Origin: Schistosoma haematobium
Taxonomy: Eukaryota; Platyhelminthes; Trematoda; Strigeidida; Schistosomatidae
NCBI RefSeq assembly: GCF_000699445.3
Contig: NC_067195.1
Span: 15,250,787 to 15,314,786 of the forward strand
DNA length: 64,000 bases
Direction: 5' to 3'
Positions 48,628-59,974 of this stretch are shown in pieces (within the stretch, counting starts at the first letter, position 1; the number at the start of each line of letters is the position of its first letter). The notes beneath the pieces were generated by a model. It saw only the letters and a list, made by a program, of their open reading frames with translations. It searched no databases and had not been told where the DNA came from. A program made the position numbers and the translations under genes.

Positions 48628-49100
48628 GGGCTCACAGGCTACAAGTTATAACAGAAATAATATCTGAACATTGGAGAAATTAGTGCATACTGAGATACGG
48701 AAACTCACACTGTGGTTTCGCTATTACAGATACCCAAGTAACTTTCATTGTGTGCACACTGTAGTTCTGAACATTGTTAGTCATAGGTCCAGTAACTACT
48801 TGTTAGTAGTTAAAATCATGTGAAAGACTAATCATGTACATAAGGTTATTCAACATCATAATGCAGGGAAACATACTAAGACGATGTCGAAAAAATTCCA
48901 AATTGAACACAATAGACATCAACATGGTTGTTCCAGCATTCTCATATATAACGTCACTAATTTAACAGACAAAAGTTTCCATTAAAATCATTCCTACATT
49001 TACGACACATAAATGTACTTTAGACTCAAGTAATTAATGAAGAGAGAAATACTATTCAATTTAATTTTGTTGGCTTTTAATGAATAAGACTATGCGTGTT
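48628..49100. other. AT-rich non-coding sequence
   Basis: No gene recognised. Confidence 0.4.
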
Positions 49101-50200
49101 TATGTATCTTCCATACAATCTTGAATACATAGAAGAGAATAAACAAAACAGACAACAACTGAATAGTTTCGTTGAGATGACTTTGTTGTCTGTCAGTTCT
49201 AATTAAAATTAGATAAAAGAATAAAGGATTGTTTTCAACCAGAAGTGCTTAGACTTTACTCACAAAGGTCATGTAATTACGCATCACTGAATTTTTAAAA
49301 TATTCCATGATAATTAAAGCAAAACTAACAATGGAATCTTGTCAGTTATCCGCATAATCTTAACTCATTATTATAATAATTATTTACTGTTTAGCTCATT
49401 TTCATATGAGTTCCGATGAGATATATAGTAAAATGTGTGTCATAAATGGATATTGTATATGTTCTCCATATTGTTCCAAAGTACACGAAACATAGTGAAC
49501 GGTAAGTAGGATACGTGTACACTGCTTGAGAATATTGGTCACTTGTATTATACCTCAACTCAGTCGAGTTCCAAGGTGGAATGACATTTATTGTCACATG
49601 CTAAATTGACTACAAAATTCTTCGTCTCTAACAACCGTCGAAATACCTACATCAGATAGCGTAAGTGAACGCATCAGTGTAATATCTTTCAAGCTTCCAA
49701 ATAATTTATTCGAAAATCATTTACTGTCAGATTAGTAATTTATTGGGATAATTTAATTGAAGGCAAGCAAATATTGTAGATGAATAAAATAATAAGAGAA
49801 TGGCAACATATTTTGCACATACACAAGAATTAATTAAATAATGTTGAGAGTTTTTATAATCATAAACTGTCGGTTGTCCAAACGATCAGCTTCACATCAT
49901 CATCATTATCATCACCATTGAGGCATGTATTTAAGCTGTGGAGAAGAAAGGGAAAGGACAGATGATTACGTGACATGGGTAATAGTAAGAATGAGTATTT
50001 ATGATTAATTCTAAATGAACGTGTGTCGATAACCGAACAGCACACATTCTGATTGAATGACAGTTATTTTGTGTAGCAGTTGAGTGATTTCAGGTGTATA
50101 CGTGATTGACAGATAGTTTGATATGCACCAATGTGCTGATAACTAACTGTAGAGACTAGTGGTGATGTCCAATCACCTCGTTCTCGTTCAGCTTACATGA
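49101..50200. repeat. 1.1-kb duplicated block, copy A (3' end of gene A)
   Basis: Nearly base-for-base identical to 58875-59974 (constant offset of 9774). It begins atgtatcttccatac and ends gttctcgttcagcttac. It is followed at its upper end by diverged sequence and includes the predicted last exon of gene A on the minus strand. Confidence 0.9.
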
Positions 50201-52331
50201 TATGCTTAATAATAATATTCTGTGTTATGTTTTGGTCATATTCATATAATTTCTTTGTAGAGATTTAAGTATTGTGTGGATATAGTTTTAAATCATTACA
50301 AAATTAGATGATATAAGCTTTTCAGCTTGAAGAGTCCCAATTTTTTACAACTTAAGAATGACTTTATTGATTGATTTTTGATACAAATTATACAGTAAAC
50401 AGTTGAGATGACTACCATTTTTTAAACATTGTGTCGATGTTACTGTATGCGCTTTATATATGTATGATTCGATATTATTTCATATGCAGAAACAGATTTA
50501 CATTTCATTTGTCAGTGCTATGAGTGTATTCTTAGATTTATACTTCCTTGCTTTTACTCAGGATTTAAACTCATTACCATTACGATGTAATTCGAGTTAT
50601 TATATCACAATTTTCAGTGAAGCGACGATATTCATTGATGTTGGCACTAATCGCTGAAACCCAAAGTAGTGTGAGGTTTGCAATATTCCATGACGAGAAA
50701 TAACCTTACACTGGCTCATACACAAACCGTGCTTCTGCTAGCTATCTTAAAGTAAGCGTATAGGTGTTTTTCGCAGATTTAATTGATAAAATTTTGTTGA
50801 TATTTATTTACAAGTATAAACTATAAGTTGTAATCTTATGAAAGTTTCAGCAGCTATTATGATTTCTTTGTTGATATTAATATTAAATTTTTATCCTCAT
50901 TTCAAGCCGTAAACACTTTGTAATGAACGTTGACTGAGGCTAGATCTTTAAATGCATAAATACTTTCCAGTTCAGTTACCTTTAGTATAAAATGAAAAAA
51001 TGGAGATTAAAAATTGACTACATTTCAAAAACATACAAAACCAATTCTGTCCATGTGTGTAAAACACGAAACAGTATGTTATTTGATCAATAATAATAGC
51101 GTCTATTGGGACTTACTAACTGTGAAACTATGTGGAGCGCTCATGTAAACGTGAGTTTCACTGTCCACATGACTTGGGAAAGCATATATAGTGTATGTTT
51201 GCCCATGTTTTAAACCAGGAATCTTCATTTCTTCTCCCTTAGCTAGTTGCATAATTGTTGTATCTCCATATAAGTTAAATACTAGTATTTTGTTTTTGCA
51301 GTTCTCTCGATCTTGAAGCTTCCAACGCAACGTTACGAATAGTGAATCACTGGATTCAGAAACGATATCTGAAATCCTAGGTGCACCTGGAATCCGGAAC
51401 CCAAAAAAATAAACAATCGAGACGGTTTATCATTTAATATTTTCAGTGATTGCTGTAAGTAAATTAAAGTATTCAACATAGTCATAAACATGTCCTCATA
51501 TGAACAGTCAGTAATAAGACTTACCTAGAGTCTTTTCGAATTCTTCGGTGAATATTTTTCTGAAATCGGTCTCAGTCTTCAGCTTCTTAGATATGGTAAA
51601 TTTTAAAACTTGTGGTATACACAATGGTATGCCACACAAAATCACTTTGTTTGAAGTAGATACTGCTTTTAACTCCGTATTACTGGGTATTTCCAATTCA
51701 TATTTATAATCAGAATCAGGACTTTCTTTATAATCGACTTTAAATGTAGCACAATCAAATGCATATGTTCTTGTGATGTCTGAACTCACAACCGCTTAAT
51801 GTTTCAAAATTCCGATGAGAAAATATAGAAAATGGAGAAAAGGAACTAGAAATGATTTACGTGGAATAAATTATTTCAAAACATTCTGTTACAATACATA
51901 GTAAAGTAGACATAAAAACAACGATTATTGTGATGCTGTGTGGTACTGAACATGTCAACTGAATGTCAGATTTCTTTTAGTCAGTCTACTTAAACAACTG
52001 TGTAAGGAACTATAACAGGCCACATGTTCATTATGGGGCGTGAACAGTTCGAAAAATCGGTTGGTTTGATTTTTAAACTGAATGAAAATTTACAATACAA
52101 CGTAACACTAACTTTACATTTTTCCTCAGGAAGCCACTACGAAATAGTTACTACCGGAAAAACAACATATATTCAAATTAAATTCTACAATCGACTCAAT
52201 GTAATACTAATTAAGAATGTAGACTATTTATTTCTGAGTGTAATTGTCGACCTTAAACATCAAAAATGAGAATTACCTTCTGTCAAGGTAATCCGTAGGA
52301 CGGTTATCAGACCAACAAACCCAAGCAACAT
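49560..52331 (-). CDS. Secreted two-domain Fn3-like protein, gene A
   Basis: Exon model: 52331-52277 (signal peptide MLLGFVGLITVLRITL, ends G|GTAATT), 51794-51525 (acceptor TTAAG, donor G|GTAAGT), 51386-51117 (acceptor CCAG, donor A|GTAAGT) and a predicted last exon 49609-49560 or 49600-49560 ending TGA. All junctions are phase 1, and the two middle exons are exactly 270 nt, so each encodes one 90-residue domain. Domain 1 has YAFDCATFKVD and ILCGIPLC; domain 2 has LRWKLQDRENC and YTIYAFP. The tryptophan in strand B and tyrosine in strand F suit a fibronectin type III fold. No enzyme motif or membrane segment is present, so a secreted binding or effector protein is likely. The named family is not recognised. 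Splice sites and length are seen; the fold and last exon are inferred. Confidence 0.75.
50201..51116. other. Non-coding, mostly inside last intron of gene A
   Basis: On the exon model for gene A this is intron 3, together with part of 49610-50200. No other exon was identified in it; the plus-strand frame at 50460-50657 shows no domain. Confidence 0.4.
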
Positions 52332-52645
52332 TATAATTCTATGTAAGTGATCGTTATAATTTCAATTCAACTTAATATAGATCACATTACGTTTATATAT
52401 ATTTATATATATTATTCTAATGGTGTGATTTTATTTAGTCAAATTATATTGAACCAGACAACATCACTCCACATTACTTTGTTCTTCTTCTCGTGAATAT
52501 GGTTTTTATTCTAATAACAATTTACTTTTCTCACTAAGAGTTATCATTTTTTTATAAAATTATCATGCCACATAGAAGGTATGAATATAGTTTACTTCAC
52601 AATTAGAGTGGTTGACCCAAAGAATGTGTTGAATCTATAACAGTT

Positions 52646-52655
<10 letters not shown>
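52332..52655 (-). promoter_or_regulatory. Upstream region of gene A, conserved with gene B
   Basis: On the strand of the gene, the 130 bases before the ATG contain a short TA-rich run (about 52397-52411) and a block whose plus-strand form is tattctaatggtgtgatttt. Gene B has the matching block cattctggtggtatgatttt just beyond its long (TA)n tract. This is probably shared promoter sequence; no defined TATA box position can be assigned. Confidence 0.45.

Positions 52656-52707
<52 letters not shown>
52656..52707. repeat. (TA)n microsatellite
   Basis: A TA dinucleotide tract of about 52 bases, roughly 325 bases upstream of gene A. Confidence 0.93.
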
Positions 52708-52709
<2 letters not shown>

Positions 52710-52817
52710 TTAGCAGAAAAGATAAATCTGTCTGAGCTCTTTTAGTTCAATATATTTTCATTAAACTGATCATTGATTGTATTCACTGAGATAAGTTGTC
52801 CATTTAATAAAAGGTAC

Positions 52818-55606
52818 TTACTTGCTTACGTATGTTATCACTCAAGAGGAGCATAGGTCATCAACCAGAACTTTCCATCCAAACCTGTCCTGGACAATCA
52901 TTTCTGGTTCTTTCCAGTTGTGATTCATCCTTTTTATATCTGCTCCCAAGTCCGGACGTAGTGTGATTTGGCCTTAGTTGAAGTCGAAATCTAATCGATT
53001 CCGAGTTGTTCATTCTATTCCGTGCTTCCTCCCGATGTCGAGGTCTTCGAAACTCAGTGACTCATCAGAAGAAAGAGATAGGGGGAGGGTAAGCAGCCTT
53101 GTCTGACTCCGGTCCTCACTTGGAATGCATTCGTCAGCAGTCTTCCATGCACCACCTTGCACTGTAATCCGTCGTAAGAAATCCGGATGATGTTGACGAT
53201 CGTCTCAGTTGCACCATAGTGTCGAAAAGGGTTCCATAAGGTCCTCCTATCTACACTGTCAAACGTCTTCTCATAGTCAATGAAGTCGATATATAGTGAC
53301 GAGTTTCACTCAACTGATTGTTCAACGATGATCCGTAGTGTCGCGATTTGGTCTGTGCACGACCGATCCTTACGGAATCCGGTCTGCTGTTCTCGAATTT
53401 TGGGTGTCTACTGAATCCTTCATCTGGTTCAGCATCACTCCGTTGAATATCATTCCCGGTACTGACAGTAGTGTGATTTCTCTGTAGTTCTCACATTTGC
53501 TCAGATCTTCCTTCTTTGTTATTTTGCTGAGGTGTTCTGCATTCCAGTTTGTCAGTGGCACTTGTTCTTCCTCCCAAATCTTCTTGAATAGAACATGGAG
53601 CATGTTTGCAGCTACTTATATGTCTGACTTCAGAGCTTCGGCTGGTATATTGTCAGGTTGTGCTGCTTTCCCACTCTGCATTTGTCTAATGGCCATCCTG
53701 ATTTCTTCGATCTTTGATGGGGTGAAATCTATAGGCATGTCTGTATGTGCTGCTTCAATGTCTGTTGAGTTTAGGGGAGCTGGTCTGTTCAAGAGTTCCT
53801 TAGAGTGTTCTACCCATCTACTTCCCTGTTCTTGAAACTCGGTGATTGCCTTGCCTTCTTTGTCCTTGACCGGTCTCTCTGGTTTACCATATTTTCCTTT
53901 CAGTTTCTTCTTCGTGTCATATAGCTGTCTCATATTACCTTCTATTGCAGCATTCTCCGATGTCGTTGCTAGATAACCCACATATTTCTGTTTGTCAGTT
54001 CTAATGCTTGTGTCTTGAATTTCTCTGCTCTTGTTCGGCTGTTGTTAGATGATGTCTTCGTGTTCTCCCTTTGTTGAATCTTGTCCAGGCGTTTGACACG
54101 TCGAAGTTAGTGCATCTTTGACCTCTTTCTGATAGTCGTCCATCGTGGATTCTTCTTCTTTCGGTAGATCCTGCAAAGTTTGGAACCTGTTGTTGCGAGT
54201 TGTCTTAAATTGGTTAAATTTGTTAGTATCTCAAAAGAAGGCTGTATTGAACGTTTGTACTGTTGCTTCCCAGTTGTCCAGTGTTTCTGTACATTCAATT
54301 TCATCTTGGCTACAACCAGGTGGTGATCTAAAGCCAAATCAGCTACTCTCCTGGTTCTCACGTCTTCCATTATCTTTCTGATGTTTCTATTGATACAAAA
54401 ATGATCTATTTGGTTCTCGGTGTTGTGATCCATTGAGACTCATGTAGCTTTGTGTATACGCTTTTGTGTGGAAATATTTTGCCGCCTATAACCAATTTGT
54501 AGAATGAACATGGAGTTGCGAATTTCCAGTCATTCTCATTCCTTTCTCTTAGTTCACATCGTCCCATGATATCTTCATATCCGCTGTTGTCCATTCTGAC
54601 TATGGCGTATAGATCTACCATCACGACGGTCATGTCCTTTCCTGACACAGCTTACTGTGATCGATTGCAGCCTCTCGTTGAACTGATCTTTCTCATCGTC
54701 ATTGCTATCGTTGGTGTGTGCATAACACTGGATAACATTCATCGTGCTTCACTTCTTCTTTGTTTTCAAGGATGCTTGTGGATGCTAAGTGGATGACGTG
54801 ATGGCGTTTGATGCAAACAGTACTGAGTTGGTGTCCCGGAGTGGACATCAACTCTGGGATGCAGGTACATCTAGCCGACGAGTCCCAAATAAGACGAAAC
54901 GCGCATCCTGTATTCCACTGTTAGCCACTATCCAATATTGCTTAAAAAGCTTGTCATTTAAAGCTATATCGAGGCAATCCGCACAGGGTGCACATATGCC
55001 AACAAGAGACTGATCAATTGAAGTCCTAAATAACAATGGGAAGATACGAGTAAAACAATACCAGGTGAGTTTGATGCTTTGATGATCCTGGATCCATGAG
55101 ATTCTCTTCCTATAATTCTTTCCCATGCTTCTTTGGATAACATCAGAGCGACTATCTGAGTGTGTGGAGCAATTTTCTTTTCGTGATCGGAGTACATTAG
55201 CATCTCTCCCATATCTAGAGTTTGCTGTCCAGTTTGGGTCCAATGGGTTTTTAGTACTGATTGCAAGTACTGCCAAGTTGTTTCTCCTCATTTCCGTTGC
55301 TATTCGACTGGTCCCCGTCGGCCTGTCACATTGTCCGAGCATTCCATATACCTATAAAAGTTGTTGCTCTGGTTGTTTGAAGGGGAATCGGCCTCATGAC
55401 TTCAGAAGAATTTCGCCTTTCATCATGAGGTGTCATGACCTCCAACTTGCAGGGTGGTGTTTGAATGGTTTGAACTATTTTTTCTGGTTGACGTTTTTGG
55501 TGAGTTATTTTTCTACGGGATGGAGTCGCTTCAATCATGTTCAACCCTCCTCTTTTGTGCGTGGTCGAGACAGGCGGTAAATCTAGATGAGCTACAGGTA
55601 GAGCTG
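52818..55606 (-). mobile_element. RTE element with internal deletion (copy D)
   Basis: A 2789-base minus-strand RTE copy flanked by a 15-bp target-site duplication with two mismatches (tttaataaaaggtac at 52803-52817, tttaataacagatac at 55607-55621). The 3' end keeps the (TTAC)n tail. A deletion of several hundred bases removes the post-RT region near 52990. From 53003 to 55436 it is almost identical to copy C, with the same stops and frameshifts; it differs from C by a 14-bp segment that C lacks, one extra C in a run, and a few substitutions. Surviving frames include 54433-54107, 53981-53616 and 53603-53370. Confidence 0.92.
54778..55072 (+). repeat. SMalpha hammerhead repeat inserted in RTE copy D
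   Basis: The same 295-bp insertion as in copy C, at the same site and with the same gatgctt duplication (54771-54777 and 55073-55079). Confidence 0.85.
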
Positions 55607-55621
55607 TTTAATAACAGATAC

Positions 55622-56990
55622 TATCTATATGAGTGCTGTTACGATATTTTCATTAAGAAATCTAAATTTTCATCGATAGCAAACCGTCCTTAGTCTTAAA
55701 ATATTCAGAAACAAGGTAAGTGTCAAGGCAAACAGTGTCTTCCAACGATATGATATTTTTTTATCTAAGTATTAGTATGACTTAGATGTTCTCGTGTTTG
55801 TAATAAATGAGAAATGCTTGGTAAATGATTGCATGTTTTACACATATTTCAACAGAATACATTCAAGTGCGTTAACGGTTTTGTCATATTTTGAATTGAT
55901 AGGCTAATCGTTATTACAAAAGTTTGTTTTGAATAGAACGGGAATTCTTAATTTGTTAACTGTATTTAATTATATCAGTTATTCTCTTAGAGTCTTGATA
56001 CGATCATGTAATTAACAGTTGGATGTTAATTCAAGTGGTGATGTATTTTGGATTGTTTTGAAATCTGATTAATGGTTGTAAGAGATATCAAAGAAGAAAA
56101 AGTTGTAATTTGTCTGATTACATTAATCAAGAATAATGGCTACAGCTCACTAAGAAAAACCTGGCTTTTCCTGACCGAGCAATGTCATTACACTATTATT
56201 TTGTAAGCCATATGAAAACTAACAACTTTTACTGTAAAGATAAAGCAACATTGCATACAAACGATGACTAATGGATTACTCATTTCACAGGTGGACATCG
56301 AGAGCAGCCGGTAAAATACAAATTCTGTGATCAGCTTTATGCTTAACTGTTCAATAGCTTAACAATTTGGTTTAATATATTTAACCAAGAATATAAGCAG
56401 GTGCACCCGCCAAAATGTTCATTTATAGAGGTGACAGCTGTTTACATAAATTACAAATCTTCTAATGAACTTGAATTTCGGTCCATGAATATACCAAATA
56501 ACTTTTAAAATTGATTCGATCAAACGTAGACTCATAGCCATAAGACTGCTTATTTAATTGATAAATAATATATTCTCATGAAAATTCACCAAGTCATCAA
56601 GGAAATTACTATCTGCTCATTGAGGTGAAGGGTTGACTGGGCATATTAAGTCTGTTTGGTGTAGTGAATATTCATTTTACTGCATGTTAAGATAAAGTTC
56701 CTCATCCAGATGTGATTAGTAATGTTGACACTTTCGTTAATGCTTTCATTAACTACAGCATCGTATCACAAATCTCGCATCCAAAAAAAGATTGCACCCA
56801 CCTATTGGATCAATTTGCAGTTCTATGATTTCGTTGCTGTAAAATATATTCGGGTTCAATACTTAAGATTGTTAGTTTCGAATAGAGTTATCAAACCCAC
56901 TGAAGTTTTTATATCACGTATCACTGGAAATAAACCACCGAGGTTTGGATGCTGAAGAACAAAAATCTTCATTTTTCATTTATGATTTAG
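55622..56990. other. AT-rich non-coding sequence
   Basis: No gene recognised. The frame at 56722-56955 has no identified domain, but because it lies just ahead of an integrase relic it may be part of the same dead element. Confidence 0.4.
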
Positions 56991-56996
56991 AAACCT

Positions 56997-57310
56997 CTCT
57001 TGACCGACAATAGTTCATTTATATTTGTTCGGAAGCACAACTACGAATGAAAAGTGGAAACATTTTCCAAAGATTATTCAAAAACTCAATTGCTCTGTGA
57101 TTAAAGTGCGAACCATTCTCCACTGCTTCTAAACATCCTTATTCTAATGGTTATGGAGAAAATTACGTTAGGATTGTAAAAACCGTTATAAATTTGTTTT
57201 CTTCTACGAAATACAGAGAGTTGGAAAGGAGAGTAAATACATTTCCTCACTAATACAGAAATACCGAGGATTTAATCAACTTATCGAAAGGAAAGACTAT
57301 TCTTCCGGAT
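56997..57310 (+). pseudogene. Ty3/gypsy-type integrase relic
   Basis: In one frame at 56997-57046 the translation gives LLTDNSSFIFVRKH, the TDN-catalytic-aspartate region of retroviral-type integrases. After a frameshift, 57107-57250 gives SKHPYSNGYGENYVRIVKT, matching the HPQSNGQAER.V.T.K signature (the second acidic catalytic region), and after a TAA (57251-57253) YRNTEDLINL, matching the YRNTP region. Integrase inserts the element DNA. At least one frameshift and one stop break it. No LTR was found adjacent. Recognition is by motif, from memory. Confidence 0.7.
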
Positions 57311-58270
57311 ATAATGTGATTGCAATTTATAGACATTACCTACCCGAGCCGAAATGGTTCTTGACCACCAACTGGATTGTTTGCCAATGAATGTCAGGAG
57401 ACCATGTATATGAAGAGAGGAGAGTAAGTATATTCCTACTTCAGTATATTCCTACTTCAATTGTTAATTATAAAACTAAAGATTTAATTTTAGACAATTT
57501 AGAAGTGACTTTTAATACCGATTCAGACATTCATTCGATGAATGTTTGGAAGCAACACCAAGTGAATCACAGTGATCCTTACTAAAATTTAGGATGTAGT
57601 GGATGATTTACAAATAACTAAGCCCTTTATTCACATATTTTCAACAGACTACTTTTGTATACGTTTACAGATTTTTCTGTCTTCAACCGTGGATTCATTC
57701 GTAATTGCTAAATCACGTTTGGTATATGCAATTACTTACACACAATACTACGGGCTATTCTAGGGGAATTCATCTGTTTGACAGTAAAATAGACGATGAT
57801 CCATAGGACCAGACTGAAATCGACTAAATCAGAATCTCCTGAATAAAACAACAAGCGTAGTGGTAGTTAAGCGAAGCCAACATATCAGTGGTTTGAATTG
57901 ATCGGACGACCAAATACAACTATAAGGTTACATATGGAGTTAAATATAGAGGGATTGGATCCTAATATCCAAATCCTTTGCGAAAGAATGTATCATGGTT
58001 AATTACTGAGGAAGCTGAGTTGGAAATCATAGAAAAGATTGTTTCTTGTACCACAGTAAAATTCAACCCCATTTGATTTTCTTACAGCAAATGATATCTG
58101 ATACCAGTGATTTCAGGACTGCGCTAACTGACTTTATTAAATGTAATGTAAAAAACAATTAAATTTTGGCGTATTAAGAATATTGCAGTGTAGTTTTGTT
58201 AAGCTGTAGATTGAACGAGTCAAACTTAGATTGCAATTCATTTTGTATTGTTTGTTTGAATCTTTCCATT
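57311..58270. other. AT-rich non-coding sequence
   Basis: No gene recognised. A 16-base unit (agtatattcctacttc) is tandemly duplicated at about 57427-57459. Confidence 0.4.
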
Positions 58271-58274
58271 GATG

Positions 58275-58485
58275 TTTAGGACTGCAATTGATCAGTCTCT
58301 TATTTACATATATGCATCCAGTACGGATTGCCTCGATATTGCTTTAAGTCACTAGCATTATGAGCAAAGATGGATGGTGGCTCTGGGATGCAGGTTTATT
58401 TAGCTGACGAGTCTCGAGTAGGTCAAAAGGAATTCCTTGGATTCCACTGCCAGACACCATCCACCTTTGCTTAGACAACAATAAT
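58275..58485 (+). repeat. SMalpha repeat with opposed arms and hammerhead
   Basis: A left part (aggactgcaattgatcag..., 58278) matches the SMalpha tail in reverse orientation, and leads into a forward hammerhead at about 58400-58446: intact CTGACGA, altered stem II gtctcgagtaggtc, AAA in place of GAA, and a lost cleavage triplet. The arms agcaaagatggatggtg (58363-58379) and, reverse-complemented, caccatccacctttgct (58455-58471) pair with one mismatch, enclosing the ribozyme. G12 is changed, so it should be inactive. Confidence 0.7.
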
Positions 58486-58489
58486 TTTG

Positions 58490-58874
58490 TCACGTGTTTA
58501 TGAAAAAAGAACTTGAATTTTGTTTAGTTTAATCTTATTGAACTTAAAATTAGCACCTGATACTGTTCTAAAACGTACAGAGATAATACCGAACTGATTA
58601 GTTTATCAACTGGTGTGTTTTCCATTCACTTTAGATTACTGTCAAGGATCAAGTATAAAGCCGAATTGATGAACCGTAATAGAGTGACAGCTCATCTAAA
58701 TTTTGTTATGGAGCAACTCGCTGATCTTAAGGAACAAATGAATTTCAAAGCTTTTTGGCAAATGATTTATGGTTGAAACTATAATCCGCATCATTAGTTT
58801 ATGTACTACTTATTTTAATTTACATCGCAATGATCCAACTGAGGCTTGCATACTATCTCGAAATATCTACAAAC
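58490..58874. other. AT-rich non-coding sequence
   Basis: No gene recognised. Confidence 0.4.
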
Positions 58875-59974
58875 AATGTATCTTCCATACAATCTTGAAT
58901 ACATAGAAGAGAATAAACAAAACAGACAACAACTGAATAGTTTCGTTGAGATGACTTTGTTGTCTGTCAGTTCTAATTAAAATTAGATAAAAGAATAAAG
59001 GATTGTTTTCAACCAGAAGTGCTTAGACTTTACTCACAAAGGTCATGTAATTACGCATCACTGAATTTTTAAAATATTCCATGATAATTAAAGCAAAACT
59101 AACAATGGAATCTTGTCAGTTATCCGCATAATCTTAACTCATTATTATAATAATTATTTACTGTTTAGCTCATTTTCATATGAGTTCCGATGAGATATAT
59201 AGTAAAATGTGTGTCATAAATGGATATTGTATATGTTCTCCATATTGTTCCAAAGTACACGAAACATAGTGAACGGTAAGTAGGATACGTGTACACTGCT
59301 TGAGAATATTGGTCACTTGTATTATACCTCAACTCAGTCGAGTTCCAAGGTGGAATGACATTTATTGTCACATGCTAAATTGACTACAAAATTCTTCGTC
59401 TCTAACAACCGTCGAAATACCTACATCAGATAGCGTAAGTGAACGCATCAGTGTAATATCTTTCAAGCTTCCAAATAATTTATTCGAAAATCATTTACTG
59501 TCAGATTAGTAATTTATTGGGATAATTTAATTGAAGGCAAGCAAATATTGTAGATGAATAAAATAATAAGAGAATGGCAACATATTTTGCACATACACAA
59601 GAATTAATTAAATAATGTTGAGAGTTTTTATAATCATAAACTGTCGGTTGTCCAAACGATCAGCTTCACATCATCATCATTATCATCACCATTGAGGCAT
59701 GTATTTAAGCTGTGGAGAAGAAAGGGAAAGGACAGATGATTACGTGACATGGGTAATAGTAAGAATGAGTATTTATGATTAATTCTAAATGAACGTGTGT
59801 CGATAACCGAACAGCACACATTCTGATTGAATGACAGTTATTTTGTGTAGCAGTTGAGTGATTTCAGGTGTATACGTGATTGACAGATAGTTTGATATGC
59901 ACCAATGTGCTGATAACTAACTGTAGAGACTAGTGGTGATGTCCAATCACCTCGTTCTCGTTCAGCTTACGTGA
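58875..59974. repeat. 1.1-kb duplicated block, copy B (3' end of gene B)
   Basis: Nearly identical partner of 49101-50200. It begins abruptly after diverged sequence and ends 168 bases before exon 3 of gene B, so it lies inside the last intron, last exon and 3' flank of gene B. Confidence 0.9.

Noticed and set aside
49391..49597. 68-codon minus frame in the duplicated block (also 59165-59371) as a separate gene
   Set aside because: It is in a different frame from the predicted last exon, and its presence in both copies only reflects the duplication.
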